64,000 nucleotides of DNA from Isoetes taiwanensis (GCA_021234155.1 JAJEKV010000030.1:6753890-6817889); one strand, 5' to 3'; shown: positions 44,941 through 57,497, numbered from the stretch's first letter. Translations and numbers: made by a program. The notes: generated by a model from the letters alone, not told the origin.

Positions 44941-45209
44941 AATAGAATAGAATAGAATAGAATAGAATAGAATAGAATTGTTTTTATCGTCCACGGAGAC
45001 CAATCGGCCTATGGGACCCAATACAAAAAGCGTGGCCGATCACATTCTTGCCGGATTAAAAACCCCCGCCAGGGTTTTCGAGGGAAAAACCGTGGCAGCA
45101 ATAAGACTGCTGACAATGATTAAATGGTTGACTAGGGGCATATCTGAGCCCTCAAGTCCAGTACTTCCTGAATGTATGATCCGAGTGAGCGCACCGAAGT
45201 CGTGCCCAG

Positions 45210-47205
45210 TCACATGTGTAGCGGCTCATCAGGTCTAATCAACTGAGCATAGCGTGTCCGAATCTGATCATATGCCGGGCAGCTCTGGAAAGTGTGACAC
45301 TCATTCTCAACTTGGCTCCGGCAAAGACCGACAAACCCTATCTGCCGGTGGCTCCCCAATCCATCGACTGCCTCAATGCGGAGATGGTGGGCACCTGTCT
45401 TGAATGGAGGCGATATGCTGCGCTTTTTCATGGGCAGATGTGAACGTAGGTAGCGCTGTGGGCCTCGTTCTAATGTGGGATTTATGTGCTGCTTGTAATG
45501 TGCTGTTTTGACTTGCTCCAGGGCCTTGGAATCCCAAAGCTTGCTGGAGAAACAAGCATCAAGGTAACATCTCAGCCGATCGCCTCTGTTTCTACCGGAT
45601 GCACATGTGCTCTGGACATTCCATCGAGTTAGCCACTTTGCCTCTTTTATCCTTCCAACAATTCTTGAGTCGTTGTGGTCCCATTGCCACCGTGCATAAG
45701 CCAAGTCGCGGTGAGCGATCATCATCCATATTTACCACCTTCGGAAATAGACGATGTGTCTATCAAGGGCCGCTAAATGAAGTGGCGAAAACCTATCTCC
45801 CCGCAACAAAATCGATATGGGACTGTGGATTTCACTCAGAGTGCCCGTGCTAAGAAGGCCTTTCACTTTGTTCCAAGTCGCTCCAAGTAGCAAGGGACAC
45901 CACCGGGCCCCAGACTTCAACCTCGCATTAAAAAGAACAGCTCTACCAATACCCTAAGCGGATGTGCCCGATGTCCCCAATCATATAATTACGCTCTGTG
46001 GTTATTGTTCTCAGATTGCATAAAGTGCTTTCCATTTCTTTGCTACACGCAATCTTATGGAAGTATCCCAAAGATAGTGTAGAAGGAAACTCCACTCCCA
46101 TATACTTGTAGGTGGGTGTCACCTCCACTTGTTGCCCTCGATAAGTGAATGAAGGGGGTCTTGAATGGCGCGAGGATGAGATTAGGATCACCTTAGTCTT
46201 GGCCAGATTGACGTTCATGTTTGTGGCCTGGCAGAATGTATCTAGAGCATCTAGGTGAGACTGCATATCCTCTGGAGTGTGAGCTAAGAGGTCAACATTG
46301 ACTGCATAGATGAGTTGCCTGAGGACCTGATGCAAAAGTTGGGTCCCGCCACCCCCATTGTCCATGAGCCAGGGTTCCAACTGGTCAATGTACAGACCAA
46401 ACAATGTTGGGGAAAGAGGACATCCCTGGCGAACCCCAATACTGCTAGTGAATGGTTGTCCCGGCCATCCGCATCTGGCCTGAACAACTCTCGCACAACC
46501 CGTGATAATTGCATTTTGCATATCCACGAACCTCCGGTTGCGCAATCTTTCCCATAACTTTTCCCGAGGCACAATGTCAAAAGCCTTCGCCAAAGTCAAC
46601 AAAGCAAGAATACAGTCCTGTAGGCGGTTTTACGCTATCCTCAACCAAAGTCCTCAATGTGAAGATATGATCAATGGTTGAATGTCGGGTTCTGAATCCC
46701 CCTTTAGCGTGAGCTCGCACACTTGTTAATACGCCCACAGGTCAACTGTTGCTCAATAATGCCGACTAGCGGTTTGGCAAACACCGAACCCGACCATGAT
46801 TGTTCTAAATTGGTTGGACTATGTGGATCTCTTGCCTTGTAAATGGGGACAACTCGCTTGTGGTCCACTTTGGGGGAATCCTTCTGCTGAATTTCTGTTG
46901 AACATAGTGGTTAGGACTGGTACCATAGGCTCCCCTGCCCACTTGAGCAACTCTGCCTGCATACCATCCAGGTCCATTGCTTTCCCATTGGCCAAACGCT
47001 GCAAACCCTGGGTAACATCAGCCTTTGTGATTTCTAATGTCGGACCATGCTGTGGGGGTATGAGTGCGCGTGTCCCTTGAGGATCATAGAGTTGCTGCAA
47101 GTATTGTTCCCACTGCTCATGAGTGATGTTCCCTGTAGGCTGGGCTGGCTTTCGAAGAACCTTGTGCCAAAAGGTTCTAGGATGGCTTTCCAACATGTAA
47201 AACAT
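45210..47205 (-). pseudogene. RTE-like LINE reverse transcriptase and C-terminus (copy A)
   Basis: The first RT block reads THEQWEQYLQQLYDPQGTRA...GLQRLANGKAMDLDGMQAEL (47205-46819). After a gap with stops follow LAKAFDIVPREKLWERL, SIGVRQGCPLSPTLFGLY and LIYAVNVDLLAHTPEDM. Here the catalytic YADD has become YAVN, so both metal-binding aspartates of motif C are lost. The C-terminus (45725-45210) has CHTFQSCPAYDQIRTRYAQL, a Cys/His-type segment. The element could not reverse-transcribe. Confidence 0.85.
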
Positions 47206-48104
47206 TTCCCTTTGATGAAGATTTCTTTGCCTTCAAGAAAGCACGATACTGTGTGGTGGCATGTGGGCGCATTGCAGGATCTATGATCTGACGGAGCCGG
47301 CATTTGTATTCCTTACACTCAGCATCAAACCACCGATTACGCGGGAATGTTGCAGTCCCTGTGACACTTCTCGGGCATGTTATCCCAAAACATCTTTCTG
47401 CGACAGTACCAAGGAGCTCAATCAGCTGACCCGTTTGCTGCTCTAGCGTGGGGGCCTGCAAAATTCCTGAAAGGTCATCTATGAGCATATCAGCATAATC
47501 CTTTGCCTGCTCATAATCCAATTGCAAGCGAGGTATACGAGGAGCTGCCGTAGAAGGGGTTCTAGCAGCCTGCCAAGCCAACTGCAGGTAGAGTGGAAGG
47601 TGATCCGAGTCGGTCTCCTCATCTCTACTGTCTGTGCCTATCCGAAAGTGGTTGATCAAATGTACATCCTGCTCAACGACTAATAGATAGTCCACCACAC
47701 TAGATCCTCCACCCTGATTCTCTTGTCTGCAGGTGCACTTACAGGAGGGAGGCCACTGTGCCAAGCCATTACAAATTACCAAGTCAAAGACACCACATAG
47801 TAGAAGCAACTGCCTGCCAAAGCGTGACGACTATCATATCATCGATGTTAAATGGGCCAAGCGGCCGCGCCTTGGCGTAACACATCCCCGAGCGGAGGAT
47901 CAAGTCTCATGGGCTGCTCTACTCCTGTCCGTGCATTGAAGTTGGTTACTGGGGTTATACGATGATGATCCCCGACGTGGTAGAACTTGTGCCTATACGT
48001 GTCCTCCACTTTGTCTGCCATATGGCAGCAGGATAAGCTCCACAATAATTGTGTGAGTATGCACCAGTAAAAATTGGCTTCCATGTACACTGGGGCTGGT
48101 TAAC
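47177..48104 (-). pseudogene. RTE-like LINE endonuclease (copy A)
   Basis: Frame 47809-47177 has NGLAQWPPSCKCTCRQENQG, SSVVDYLLVVEQDVHLINHF and ETDSDHLPLYLQL, the C-terminal catalytic motifs of the AP-type endonuclease (Asp and the SDH triad). Upstream, in another frame, ITPVTNFNARTG gives the (G)DFNARTG motif with the first Asp changed. It ends in a linker to the RT (RCFGITCPRSVTGTATFPRN). It is 5'-truncated and frameshifted. Confidence 0.8.
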
Positions 48105-49930
48105 TGGTTGTTGCCTAACATGAATCTGCGGAATGTGAATGGTTTGCTGGATACTGTCTCCTTGGCCTCGGGCATTCTTCTGAATTGGGGTAAATGCTCC
48201 GCGTTATGGGCCCAGCTGACTCCGCCTCCCCCTTATTTGGCTCTATTCCCTTGGAAGGTGCTTCCAGGTAATGTGTGTACTAAGCTATTGGGTATTCCCT
48301 TTGGAGGGGATGTTTCCATGGGGAGGGTGTGGGATGAGATTTTGCAGGGGTTGCAGAAACACCTCAATTAGTGGAAGGGTAGCAAGTTGTCCATGGCGAT
48401 AGGATCACTATTGCCAAGTCGTGCTTGTAGCACTCATGTGTATCGGCATCTGCGATGTTAGCTCCCGAGGGTAAGATCTGTGGCTTTGGATAAGATTGTT
48501 GAAATTTTTGTGTGGGGCGAGGATGATGAAAGGGCGGTTGTTAAAGTGGCTTGGTGGAAGTGTCTCCACCCCCGGGAGGATGGGGGCTTGACCATTACGG
48601 ATTTGGCTGCATTGTAAGGTGTTGGTCTCCAAGTTTGTTTGGAGCACTCTGCGGGGATGGAGCATCTTCTCCCAGTGCGGCGCTTTGTTGTTATTCTGAT
48701 CTCTTAAGCCATTGTGTGGCATTTGGGAAGCCGTGCATTGCATGTGGAGTTGCCACGGGCCTTTGTTGTATCGTCTCCAGCCTTCCCACATGCATCCCCT
48801 TTTCTCACGTGGGTGTTGCGGGCTTGGGATCATGTGCGTGTGCTCTTCCCGCTAGATTATGCCTCAGTTTATCACCACTCTTCTCCTTTCTTGTGGGTTC
48901 CTCTACCCCCTCGCACTTGCCCTTGGCTGCCCTTGTGCATGCTTGGGCCTTGAGGCCCGTTGGAGGCGAAGCTGCTTGTGCTCACCTTGGAGGATTGGTA
49001 TTGGGGTGGTCGGGTTAACCGTGGGGAGCTCTTTCATGCTCGCTTTTACTGAGAGGCGTGACCCGGGCTATCACGGGAACAAGTGGCGGGGAGTATTCCG
49101 CTACACATACCTATAATCCCTCAAGATGATGTGGTGGTGCAGGTTTGGAAGGTTCATCCAGATGTTGTATCTTCTTGTTTTCTGCGGTCTTGTTACACGG
49201 TGTTTGGCTATTCATGACACTCACCTTTATACGCAAGTGGTCTCTACACCTTCCAGGTTCTCGATGGCACTCGGTTTGGACGTGGACATGGAGCTCACTT
49301 CCCCCACCGAAGGTTAGGGTGCTTCTGTAGCAGGTGGTGCACCGCTATATCAGGGTGAATGCCTCTGTGAGTCAGTTTAGGCCGGGTGTGAGCCCTCTCT
49401 GCCCTTGTTGTGGCATTCATGGAGGCTGTGGAGCATTATGCGGTTTTATGCCCTCACTTGCGGTTGCCTGAGATTGGATCAGGGCTCTGTTTGAGTGAGA
49501 TTGACTAGCCGCCAGATTCTTTGTTTCATGTGTATCCTGGTGCTTGGCCGCTCTTGCGGCAGCAAGCCTTGCATCTGTGCGTGGCTTGGTTGGTGTGGCT
49601 GATTTGGAAGCGGCGGCGGTTGTGGATCTTTCAGGGGATTCAACAGCCTGCAGCCTCTCTGATTCCTCGACTCAGGTACAAGCTATTTCAAAGCTTTCTG
49701 GTGTTCCCGGGATTAGTAGAGCGGAAGTTTGCCATTTGGCGGGACTTCTTGGGTGTTGTAGATGGTGATGGTCGGTTTGTACAGCAGTAGAGTTGTAGTT
49801 TTTCTGTGAGTTTGTTGTGGAGTGTCGAGGTATCGTTGTCTCTTTGGGGCAGCTCTCCTTCCTCCTCACTTGCTTTGTAACATTACCATTCTTTTAATAT
49901 ATTGATGACACAGTTCTTCAAAAAAAAAAA
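48105..49930 (+). pseudogene. L1 ORF2, C-terminal part
   Basis: It resumes the L1 RT frame exactly where 44940 left it: LPNMNLRNVNGLLDTVSLAS, GKCSALWAQL and CTKLLGIPFGGDVSM, then DKIVEIFVWGEDDERAVVKV and REDGGLTITDLAAL. Further on come the zinc-binding region CPCCG (~49400) with VEHYAVLCPHLRLP in a neighbouring frame, and CVAWLVWLIWKRRRLWIFQG near the end. These are the thumb, connection and zf-RVT parts of plant L1 ORF2. Several stops and shifts are present. A short 3' UTR and a poly(A) run follow. Confidence 0.85.
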
Positions 49931-49945
49931 AACATGCTTGTTTAC
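49930..49945 (+). repeat. L1 target-site duplication, right
   Basis: AAACATGCTTGTTTAC follows the poly(A) run and matches 39186-39201 in all 16 positions. The sequence after it (AATTCATTCTGAAAAACTTC) continues the host repeat unit seen at 39155-39185. Confidence 0.85.
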
Positions 49946-52900
49946 AATTCATTCTGAAAAACTTCAACATTAGCCACTGCAGTGCGGTATACAAATAAGA
50001 CCTCATAAGCTAGCTATGCTTAAAATATAAGGCTTACAAGAAGCTTTTCAAAAGAGCTGAAGACGAAAATGGCATGGGATAAGAACCGTCTTGCGTGTAT
50101 GAGACTAAAATCTAAGAAATACTCATTGCATATCTCTCAAACAGGACTCAAACTTAAGGATGGAACTTCAGGATGCAAGGAACAGAAACCCTAAGAATTT
50201 CATTTTGTTCTCACACTCTTTTCTCCAAACTCATCCTTTAGTTGAAGCCAAACTGAGCATTTTAGTCGGCAAAATTGCAGAGGCTCATAGAAATCTTCAA
50301 AGATCTATCTATCAAATACGTACCCACATTTGCAATACAATGGCAAATATGGTGCATCCAGTAGAGCCAACTGTCAAAATGGCAGGAGCACATAGAGAAA
50401 TTCTCAAAATGAAACAAATATGGATGTGGTACTCTGTTATTCGCTTCTGCAACCTGTGCAAGCAAAAGCTTAAAAAACAAGTTGCAAGTTGTGCATCACT
50501 TCAAGCATCTGGCCAACTCCAGCCAAATGTATAACTCCAAGTAGAGGCATGCAATCTGGCCATCACAAGGGTGTGCATTCGACCACCACAAGAATGAAGC
50601 AGATCATCAAAATGGCATAAAATCTGAACACTACACTAACCAATCTGGCCTGTGCATTAGACTTTAGGGCAAGCATGACAAGGGCGCCCAAATCCAACCC
50701 CAGCTGCTATGGACTTAACCCCTTTCATTTTCTTCAACTAATCTAAAGCCGGCTGAAATTTTTTTGCACAAAATCCACCCACAACCGAATCTATTGCTGC
50801 CTCAGTCAAATCTACCTCAGCCTTAGCCCATCTACCTGTTATTCTATTGCTTGTTGCATCTATCATGGCTGCTTGCTTGCCTCCCTCCAGATCCAGAATC
50901 CAAAGATCCATGTAAAAGCTTTTTGTGAATGCATTTTTTTACTCTCTCTCTTTTTTCTTTTTTTCTTTTTTTTTGTCATTCTTCAATCTTGCTCTGTCAT
51001 TGAGGCAATCAAAGCCCATTCTGGCTTCCTTCGCATGGATCTAACCTTTTATGCATTCTTTGGTCCACAATTAACCACGTCATCAGCTTTCTTTGGTCCC
51101 TTTTTCCCACCTCTTTGGCCTTTTATTTTATTAACATATCATACCATCACCATTCACCTCCAACCAACAAATACAACCAACAAACCATTCTCCTATTTTA
51201 TTTAAAACCTTTTTTTCCAACCAATCTATTGTTTAAAATTGGTTTTCCCAGCAAGTGGAAAACGTTTTTGATTTTTTTTTTCAAGTTAGTTTTCTATGGT
51301 TTTAGAGGTTTTAACTGCCGAAATATATTTCCGATTGTCCAAAAATTGGGGAAAGAATTTTGGTATGATTTTGGGACATTGAAATTGGCCTCAACATCAA
51401 TAAGTTCGGCATGGAAGAAACGCGTGGAACTCTAGAACCTTGATTTCGATGGCATCTGGGCTCCTTCTGATGGTAGTCATGGGAACTTCTGATGGAGTTT
51501 CATCTAAGACCTTGGCCACGATGATTGCCATTCTCTTAGAGATTGATGATTCTAGATTCTTGCCTCAGGCGCATCTTTTTTGTATTTTAATCCTACAAAG
51601 CTATGACAGATGCGCTTCAAATTCTTTGTGAAATTGATTTCTTTTTTGTTCCTGCTAATCCGAGATGCTACCTACACATTTGGGATTATTAGATGCAGGG
51701 AAGACGATTTTATGAATGCCAGGTAAGTTGATGCATATCTGTGGAAGAGCTACTTCCATTGGACATGTCCAGATCATAATATTTATGAAGAACACGAGGT
51801 AATTTTTAGCAACTCATGCTTATGCGGTTATAATCTAAATGCATATTTGTCTTCATAATTGATTTCAAATTTGTTCTACTTTTGCATGCTCTATTCTACT
51901 CTTTTCTAGGTTTTACATATGGTAACACGTATTTTGTTTGGTGGAATCTGCAAATGACAGCATTCATATCATGAGATATGTCAAATCCTCTAGCAATTAG
52001 TGCTCATGTTGGAACATGAATGGGATATATCAAATACTCTCGCATGATGATTGTTTTAGTTTTGTGATTGTGCTTTATTTATTGACAGCACTGCAGCATG
52101 GGTTAATAAGAAGCCAACTAGGCATCCTGGCAATATAATTAGACGGTTGTTTGGGACAATAGTATTTGTATTTGGAGACATTTAGAATTTACAGGCTATT
52201 TTGCTAAGATTATTTTAAATAACTCATATCATAGGTTCTCATCCCAATACCGTTGATGAGCTTTGATGAGCACATTTAAAGGTTTCTGCAACATCAATGT
52301 TGTTCAGGCAGTGAATAAGGTGAAAATCAATACACCTTCTTGAGATGTATTCTTTTTATTCAGATTACTTTTGTACTTGATGCTTGTGCAAGCATTTATC
52401 GTCCATTGCTTCAAGCTCGAAGCATAAACAAGGTTAGTTATCATTATGTATTATGTGTATGTTAGTTGTCATATGCAATGTTTTCTTATATTTCACTAAC
52501 GTGTTTCCATAGCAAAGCATAAAGTTGGAAATTATTGACATGTATCATATTGCTCTTGAAAAAATAGGTACAGTTGTAGATCAATGGTAGGATACGTAAT
52601 ATATTTGACTAGAGGGACAACGACCTGTTGTTGGACTAGAGGGTCAAGCATCCCATTTGTTTCGTCCTTTTGGTATGTATCTCCTCTCATTTTTGTTCTC
52701 AATTTTGGTATGTTTCTCCTCTCAATTTTGTTCTCAATTTCTATATATACATCCCGATTCCTTTCGCAAGTAGTGGATGATTTGTTTATCACAACTTGAA
52801 ATAGAGATATGCCTTGGATAGTATCCACTTCTCGATGTTGTCATGTTATTCTCATTATTGCCACATCATTATGTTAGAATATGTAGCACAATAACAAGGG

Positions 52901-53635
52901 GTTCCAGGGGGATTTGATATGGATGCATAAATCACTATCTTGAGACCATAGACCATACCCCTAAAACATTTCAATAGGTTATTATTAAAAAAAAAAAACA
53001 TTGATCAATAGAAAAAATAAGCACGTTAGTTTGCTAGTCGCATTAGTTAAAGCGGTCTTCTTAGGATATTGAATTATTTTAATAGAGGTTCAAGTCTCTG
53101 TATCTCAAAATCTGAAACCTTAAGCGAACCCATGTAGAGAGGAGTCTCGGTATTTCATATACCAAAACCTATGGAGAGAAGTCTCGGTATTTCATATTCC
53201 AAAACCTTAGGCAAACTTGCATTCCATGTTTCAAAATCATAGGCATCCCCAGTCATAAATGACCATAATCAACACAGGAGGCACCCAACATACAATCTGA
53301 GCCATATGATGGACAGATCTGATGACTGAGGTAGTCCAGGGTGCATCTCGTTTAGAATATGTAGCACACAGCCACCCTTGTTATAGCCACAAGAAAGCAA
53401 AGAAAGAGGACTCTAAGTGTGTGTGCTTAACAAATATATTGAGCCTTAAATTTGATATCAGTTTCACGAAAGATAAGCTGGATTTTTTTTCTCCATGACT
53501 AGATTTGTTGTTATTGTTGTGGAATACTTCTTATGGTCTTACATTTGTTGAATCTTAGAATCGCATGATGCATTGACACAAAATAATTGTGATTTGGGTG
53601 TAAAATCGCTACTGGGGTACAATTTTTGGCGAAGC
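49946..53635. other. 3.7 kb without recognised genes
   Basis: No confident gene. A 124-codon plus frame at 50160-50534 has no known motif. Small direct repeats: TTTTGGTATGT.TCTCCTCTCA.TTTTGTTCTCAA twice at 52670-52740, and AG.AGTCTCGGTATTTCATAT.CCAAAACCT twice at ~53140-53210. T-rich tracts occur at 50935-50980 and 51260-51285. Some stretches (51430-52560) look like a decayed intron-containing gene, but nothing supports a product. Confidence 0.35.
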
Positions 53636-53639
53636 GTTT

Positions 53640-54590
53640 AAGCACTTTAAGTGCTGAAAATCACAGACGTCGAAGCCCGTCATACCCTTCTCCCTCCTTT
53701 TCCCCTGTGCGCAAAAACTCAGATCAGTGGAGGACAGTTGATGATGGAGGTATGGAGCGCAGATGATTTTCACAACATCAGAGGTCTGTGCAATTCGGGG
53801 GTGAAGCCCCACGAGGAAGAAAACTGGTTGGAAAATAATGTCACGGATCGAGATTGGGATTTTGTTTAGACAAGGAAGCTGAACAAGGGAAAGATAAAAT
53901 GGCACTGTGCAAAAGAGCATCTTCAAGAGAAGTTGGAATCACTCTGCCGAAAAACCTATAAGAATTATCTCAATAATGAAGTAAAAAAGCAACTGGCCCT
54001 TGCTTTTGCATTTGAAGATTGCATTAGATCAATAGTTAAGCCAGAGGAACACAAAGTAAACTGGGATGCATTTGTTGTGCAATGCCAAAGATACCACAAT
54101 AATAGACAAGTAAAAATAGAGGCAGATGATGAAGCACATGTTAGGAAAACTGAAATAAAGGCAAAGGCAAAGTTCATCTGTTCAAGTGAGAACAAAGCAT
54201 GTGATGAAAACATAAGAACCTTAGAGAATGCAGTGCAGGAGAATGGAAAAGCAATTTTACTTATCACAAAGAAGCTGGAAGCAATAGGATATGAGTAGAA
54301 AGGCAATGAGAAGGCATCTAAAGTATAGAGAATGATGTTGGAAGAGGTTGAGAACAGTTTAAGACAAGCCAAAAATGATTTGGCTATAAAATAGGAGGAA
54401 TTCGAACTTAATCCAAATTGTGAGTTGGAGACAGAAATTAAAGATTTGGAGCAAACTGTCCAGATGGAAACTTGGCACAGGAACAAGGTAGAAAAAGCAA
54501 TGAACCCTACAACTATTAATGAGCATGTCAAAAGTAAAATCAAACTTGAGGAGGAGTTAAAAGTTTTCGAGGAAGAATAGTCACTTTTGC
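53640..54590 (+). pseudogene. Coiled-coil ORF remnant upstream of a LINE endonuclease
   Basis: Readable codons from ~53651 through 54580, interrupted by stops at ~53867, 54296, 54327 and 54392. The readable part is a charged, helical protein (KTYKNYLNNEVKKQLALAFA, then ENIRTLENAVQENGKAILLI and ELETEIKDLEQTVQMETWHR), consistent with a coiled coil. No family recognised. Position and orientation suggest that it is part of the following LINE's ORF1 region. Confidence 0.4.
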
Positions 54591-54971
54591 ATTTCTACAT
54601 AAACAACCTGTGGAAGTTAAAAACAGATACTGCTACAACATTTAGTATCTCTACTATTACACGAGCTAAGTTGTTAGTGAAAAATCCTTTTATACATATG
54701 CAGCATGTGGTCTGGAATTTGCTAAAGCTTATAGGTTAAGTTTAGCACTGAATTGCCAATAGGAGTATCATATAGCTTGTTGTTCATTGTTGAGAGGAGG
54801 ACAATGTATATATGGTTGCCCTGGAAAGGTGGCAGAAGGTGTATTTGAAGAGTTAGGCTTTGGCAAGACTCTCACCTCAGTGTTCCTGTAAAGTCATCTG
54901 ATAACTGTCGAGTCAATGAGCAGGTCAAGCAAAAAGTCAATCTCAGTCAGGAGGTCAACAGTCAGCAGATA

Positions 54972-56943
54972 ATGCAAAATTCAAAAGGATCAGTCACTGA
55001 TCATCAAGATATTGAAGGGAACCTTGGTGACCTATGCATTATCTCCAAAGATAGCAATTTTCAGTGGACTAAAGTAAATGGCAGCTACAAAAGAATTCAA
55101 AGGAAAAAGCAGTTAAGAGAAGCAGAACTCAAGATTAAGGAAGCATCTAATGGAAAGACCAGAGGTGACTTTGTGAAGACCTATAAGAATGGTAAATCTC
55201 AGCAAGTCAATGTGTTGCAAAATCATGAAATTTCTGCCAAAATCATTGAAAAGGATAACAATTTGGCAAAGGTCAGCAATCTTCATGACACATTGAATAA
55301 AATTATTATAGATGCTAAGAACTCTGCCATTCTCAACTCGTTTATGATTAAGAATGGTCCATTAAACAAGAAAAATAAACATGGTAAATTCCTGAAACAA
55401 GTTAGGTTGGAAAAAGAACAGCCTATGATTGATCCCAAAGATACCCTGGTGGAAGTTGTTCCTGCTCCTATTCCTGATATATCAATGGAGAACAATCAAA
55501 TTATTCTCCCAAAAAATATTGTTGAATCAAGTTCTGTTCGTGGAGAAGAATCTCAGATGACTACCAATCACTTAATTGGTAATTCTAACCAATTCCAGGT
55601 ATTAGCTAACCTTAACTCTGAACTTGATTTGGAAGTTTTGTTGAGCAAACCATGTGAAGGCAAACTGCACCTCAGACAATCCCCCATTATTGATCTCTCA
55701 CCAGCCCCCGATCCTCTTCCCCCACCATCAAATATTGCATTTGATATTGCTCAACAGCTGGCATCTTTGCAAGAGGGTCTCAGTGCACAAGCCCAACAAT
55801 TCTGTCAGTATAATCTCATGGATGAAGAAATTGTACAAGATACTCCAGAAAGGTATGTAGCTGGTCTAAATTATGACAATGATTGGGTGGCTAATGACAA
55901 GAACAAGACAGCTGATTCCAGCCAAGAAAATGCTGTTGCCTTGCAAGAAGACCTAACTCAGCCTCAGGATAATGGCAATCCAGGTCATGTTTCTTCTCTT
56001 TCCCCATCTTTTGTGCATAAACTTTTAAATCTTCCTGACTCTCCTAAAAATAGAATGTTTGAATTCATTCCTGGAGGGACTTCAGATATTAGTGAAGATC
56101 AAAATGAAAATGTAAATGATAAAGAAAACTGGGAAGGGGATAAATTTCTTGTTGACTGCTCTAATGTTGGGTTAACTGCCAAACCTAAAACCTCTCGAGC
56201 CAATGCCTTGTCTAAGTATAAGAAAGATAATTCAACTCTTGCTGACCTCACTAATACTCCAGCTGCTAATACTAGAAGTAAGTATAGAAAAGGAAAAAAA
56301 GAAAAAGAAATATACTTGACTTTCTGTTTTGCTGTTCTTTTTCCTTTTTTCCTGATTTTCTCAGCTAAAAGTATAATGAGGATTTTATCTTGGAATGTTA
56401 GAGGAATTAAAGGTCCTATTAAAAGGAGAAGAACTATTTCTCAAATCAGGAACTATAATGCTGATGTGATCTTGTTGCAAGAGCTTAAACTCCCAAAATT
56501 TGAAACTTCTAATCTTGGTGACTGGATTTATCCTGAATCTCACTCTACTTGGATTGAGGCCACTGGTAGAAGTGATGGCATCATCATGATCTGGAAAAGC
56601 CTTGAGCATCTTAGCTTCTTCAATTCTCCTTCCAAAATGTGGCAAGCTGTTACCTTCAAATATCAAAATTCTGTTTTTGGTATCATTAACATTTATGCCC
56701 TACTTGCCCAAAGGATAGGGAGATGCTTTGGACTGAAATTAGCTCTTGGTTGCAGAATAATACTATCTCGGATTGGATTGTTGGTGGTGATTTCAACAAT
56801 ACCCCTTCATGGAACATGAAACTAGGGAATAATATCAATATGTCTGCCACTGAAAGATGTAATTGGGACAACTTTATCTCTGATTCTTCTATTGTGCATG
56901 TTGTTTGGGGTCTGGGTTCGGGAACTCCTGCAAGACAGCCCTC
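54972..56943 (+). pseudogene. LINE ORF1-like region joined to L1-type endonuclease
   Basis: One frame runs from 54972 to 56819. Residues 1-440 are Lys/Asn/Ser-rich (FQWTKVNGSYKRIQRKKQL near the start), ending in TRSKYRKGKKEKE. A hydrophobic stretch follows (LTFCFAVLFPFFLIFSA), then MRILSWNVRGIKGPIKRRRT, the start of an L1 endonuclease, with DVILLQELKLPKF (catalytic Glu) and FGIINIYA. After a one-base shift at ~56705 the endonuclease continues as WIVGGDFNNTPSW (catalytic Asp/Asn). The endonuclease is cut at 56943 by a Gypsy LTR, so the rest of the LINE lies beyond the window. Confidence 0.8.
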
Positions 56944-57497
56944 TGTGAGGACCCTTGGATCTAACAGGAGAATCCGGGGACTATGTCACGCGGGATTTGC
57001 AAGAAAACAAAGGAAAGGGAAAAGAAAATAAAGAACAATGAGACTACAATGATAAGCTTCCTTGATATCAATGATGATGATACATGAGCTCTCGCAACCG
57101 AGAGAAAACTGAAGTGAGACAAGACTCAAAACTCATCTAAAAATCATGTGCTAACTCTACTCATATATATAGTACAATGGCCTTTGGCCCAATATAGACA
57201 TTCTGACTGATTTCGGTGCCGACTCCTGGAAGGAGGTCTGATTTGCAGGAATGCTGGCGGTGCCTCTTGAAAAGTCTGAAATCACGCCCGACGCCGACCG
57301 ATTGACGCGGTGACAGTCAGTCCACTTGTCCGGCGCCGCCTCTTGTTGACGCCAGGCGTGGTCTTAGTCCGCGTGGTCTGCTTGGTCTTTTGCTGAGCCT
57401 TTGACGACTGACCCGCGCCTGATTGTGGATCCTTGGACTTGACTTGGTCCGTCGTATGCATGAATAGTCCCGTGCCGGGGAGGCACAGGGACTAACA
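56944..57497 (-). repeat. Gypsy 3' LTR (554 bp)
   Basis: On the minus strand it begins TGTTAGTCCC at 57497, right after a polypurine tract, and ends GGTCCTCACA at 56944. A TATA element ACTATATATATGAG lies near 57175, and the downstream TTTTCTTTTCCCTTTCC segment could mark the 3' end region. The left flank is LINE endonuclease coding sequence. Confidence 0.85.

Larger units (their letters stand above)
44941..48104 (-). mobile_element. RTE-like LINE (copy A), inserted in the L1
   Basis: On the minus strand the element runs from ~48104 (5'-truncated inside the endonuclease) to 44941, where it ends in a (TTCTA)n tail of about seven units. Contents: endonuclease with NFNARTG, SSVVDYLL and SDHLPL; reverse transcriptase; a C-terminal Cys/His segment; and a 3' UTR with GCTGCCACGGTTTTTCCCTC. 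The simple-repeat tail and the VRQGCPLSPTLF motif fit an RTE-type LINE better than L1. Confidence 0.85.
39202..49932 (+). mobile_element. Plant L1 LINE with nested insertions
   Basis: An L1-type element with ORF1, endonuclease, reverse transcriptase, zinc-binding C-terminus and a 3' poly(A) run (49918-49932), bounded by an exact 16 bp target duplication. After removing the opposite-strand LINE (44941-48104) and the unassigned 1.6 kb insert (about 40909-42500), the element itself is roughly 6 kb, normal for a full-length plant L1. Its frames are broken in many places. Confidence 0.9.

Noticed and set aside
49672-49869. Minus-strand frame near the L1 3' end
   Set aside because: It is the complement of the L1 ORF2 C-terminus and carries no signal of its own.
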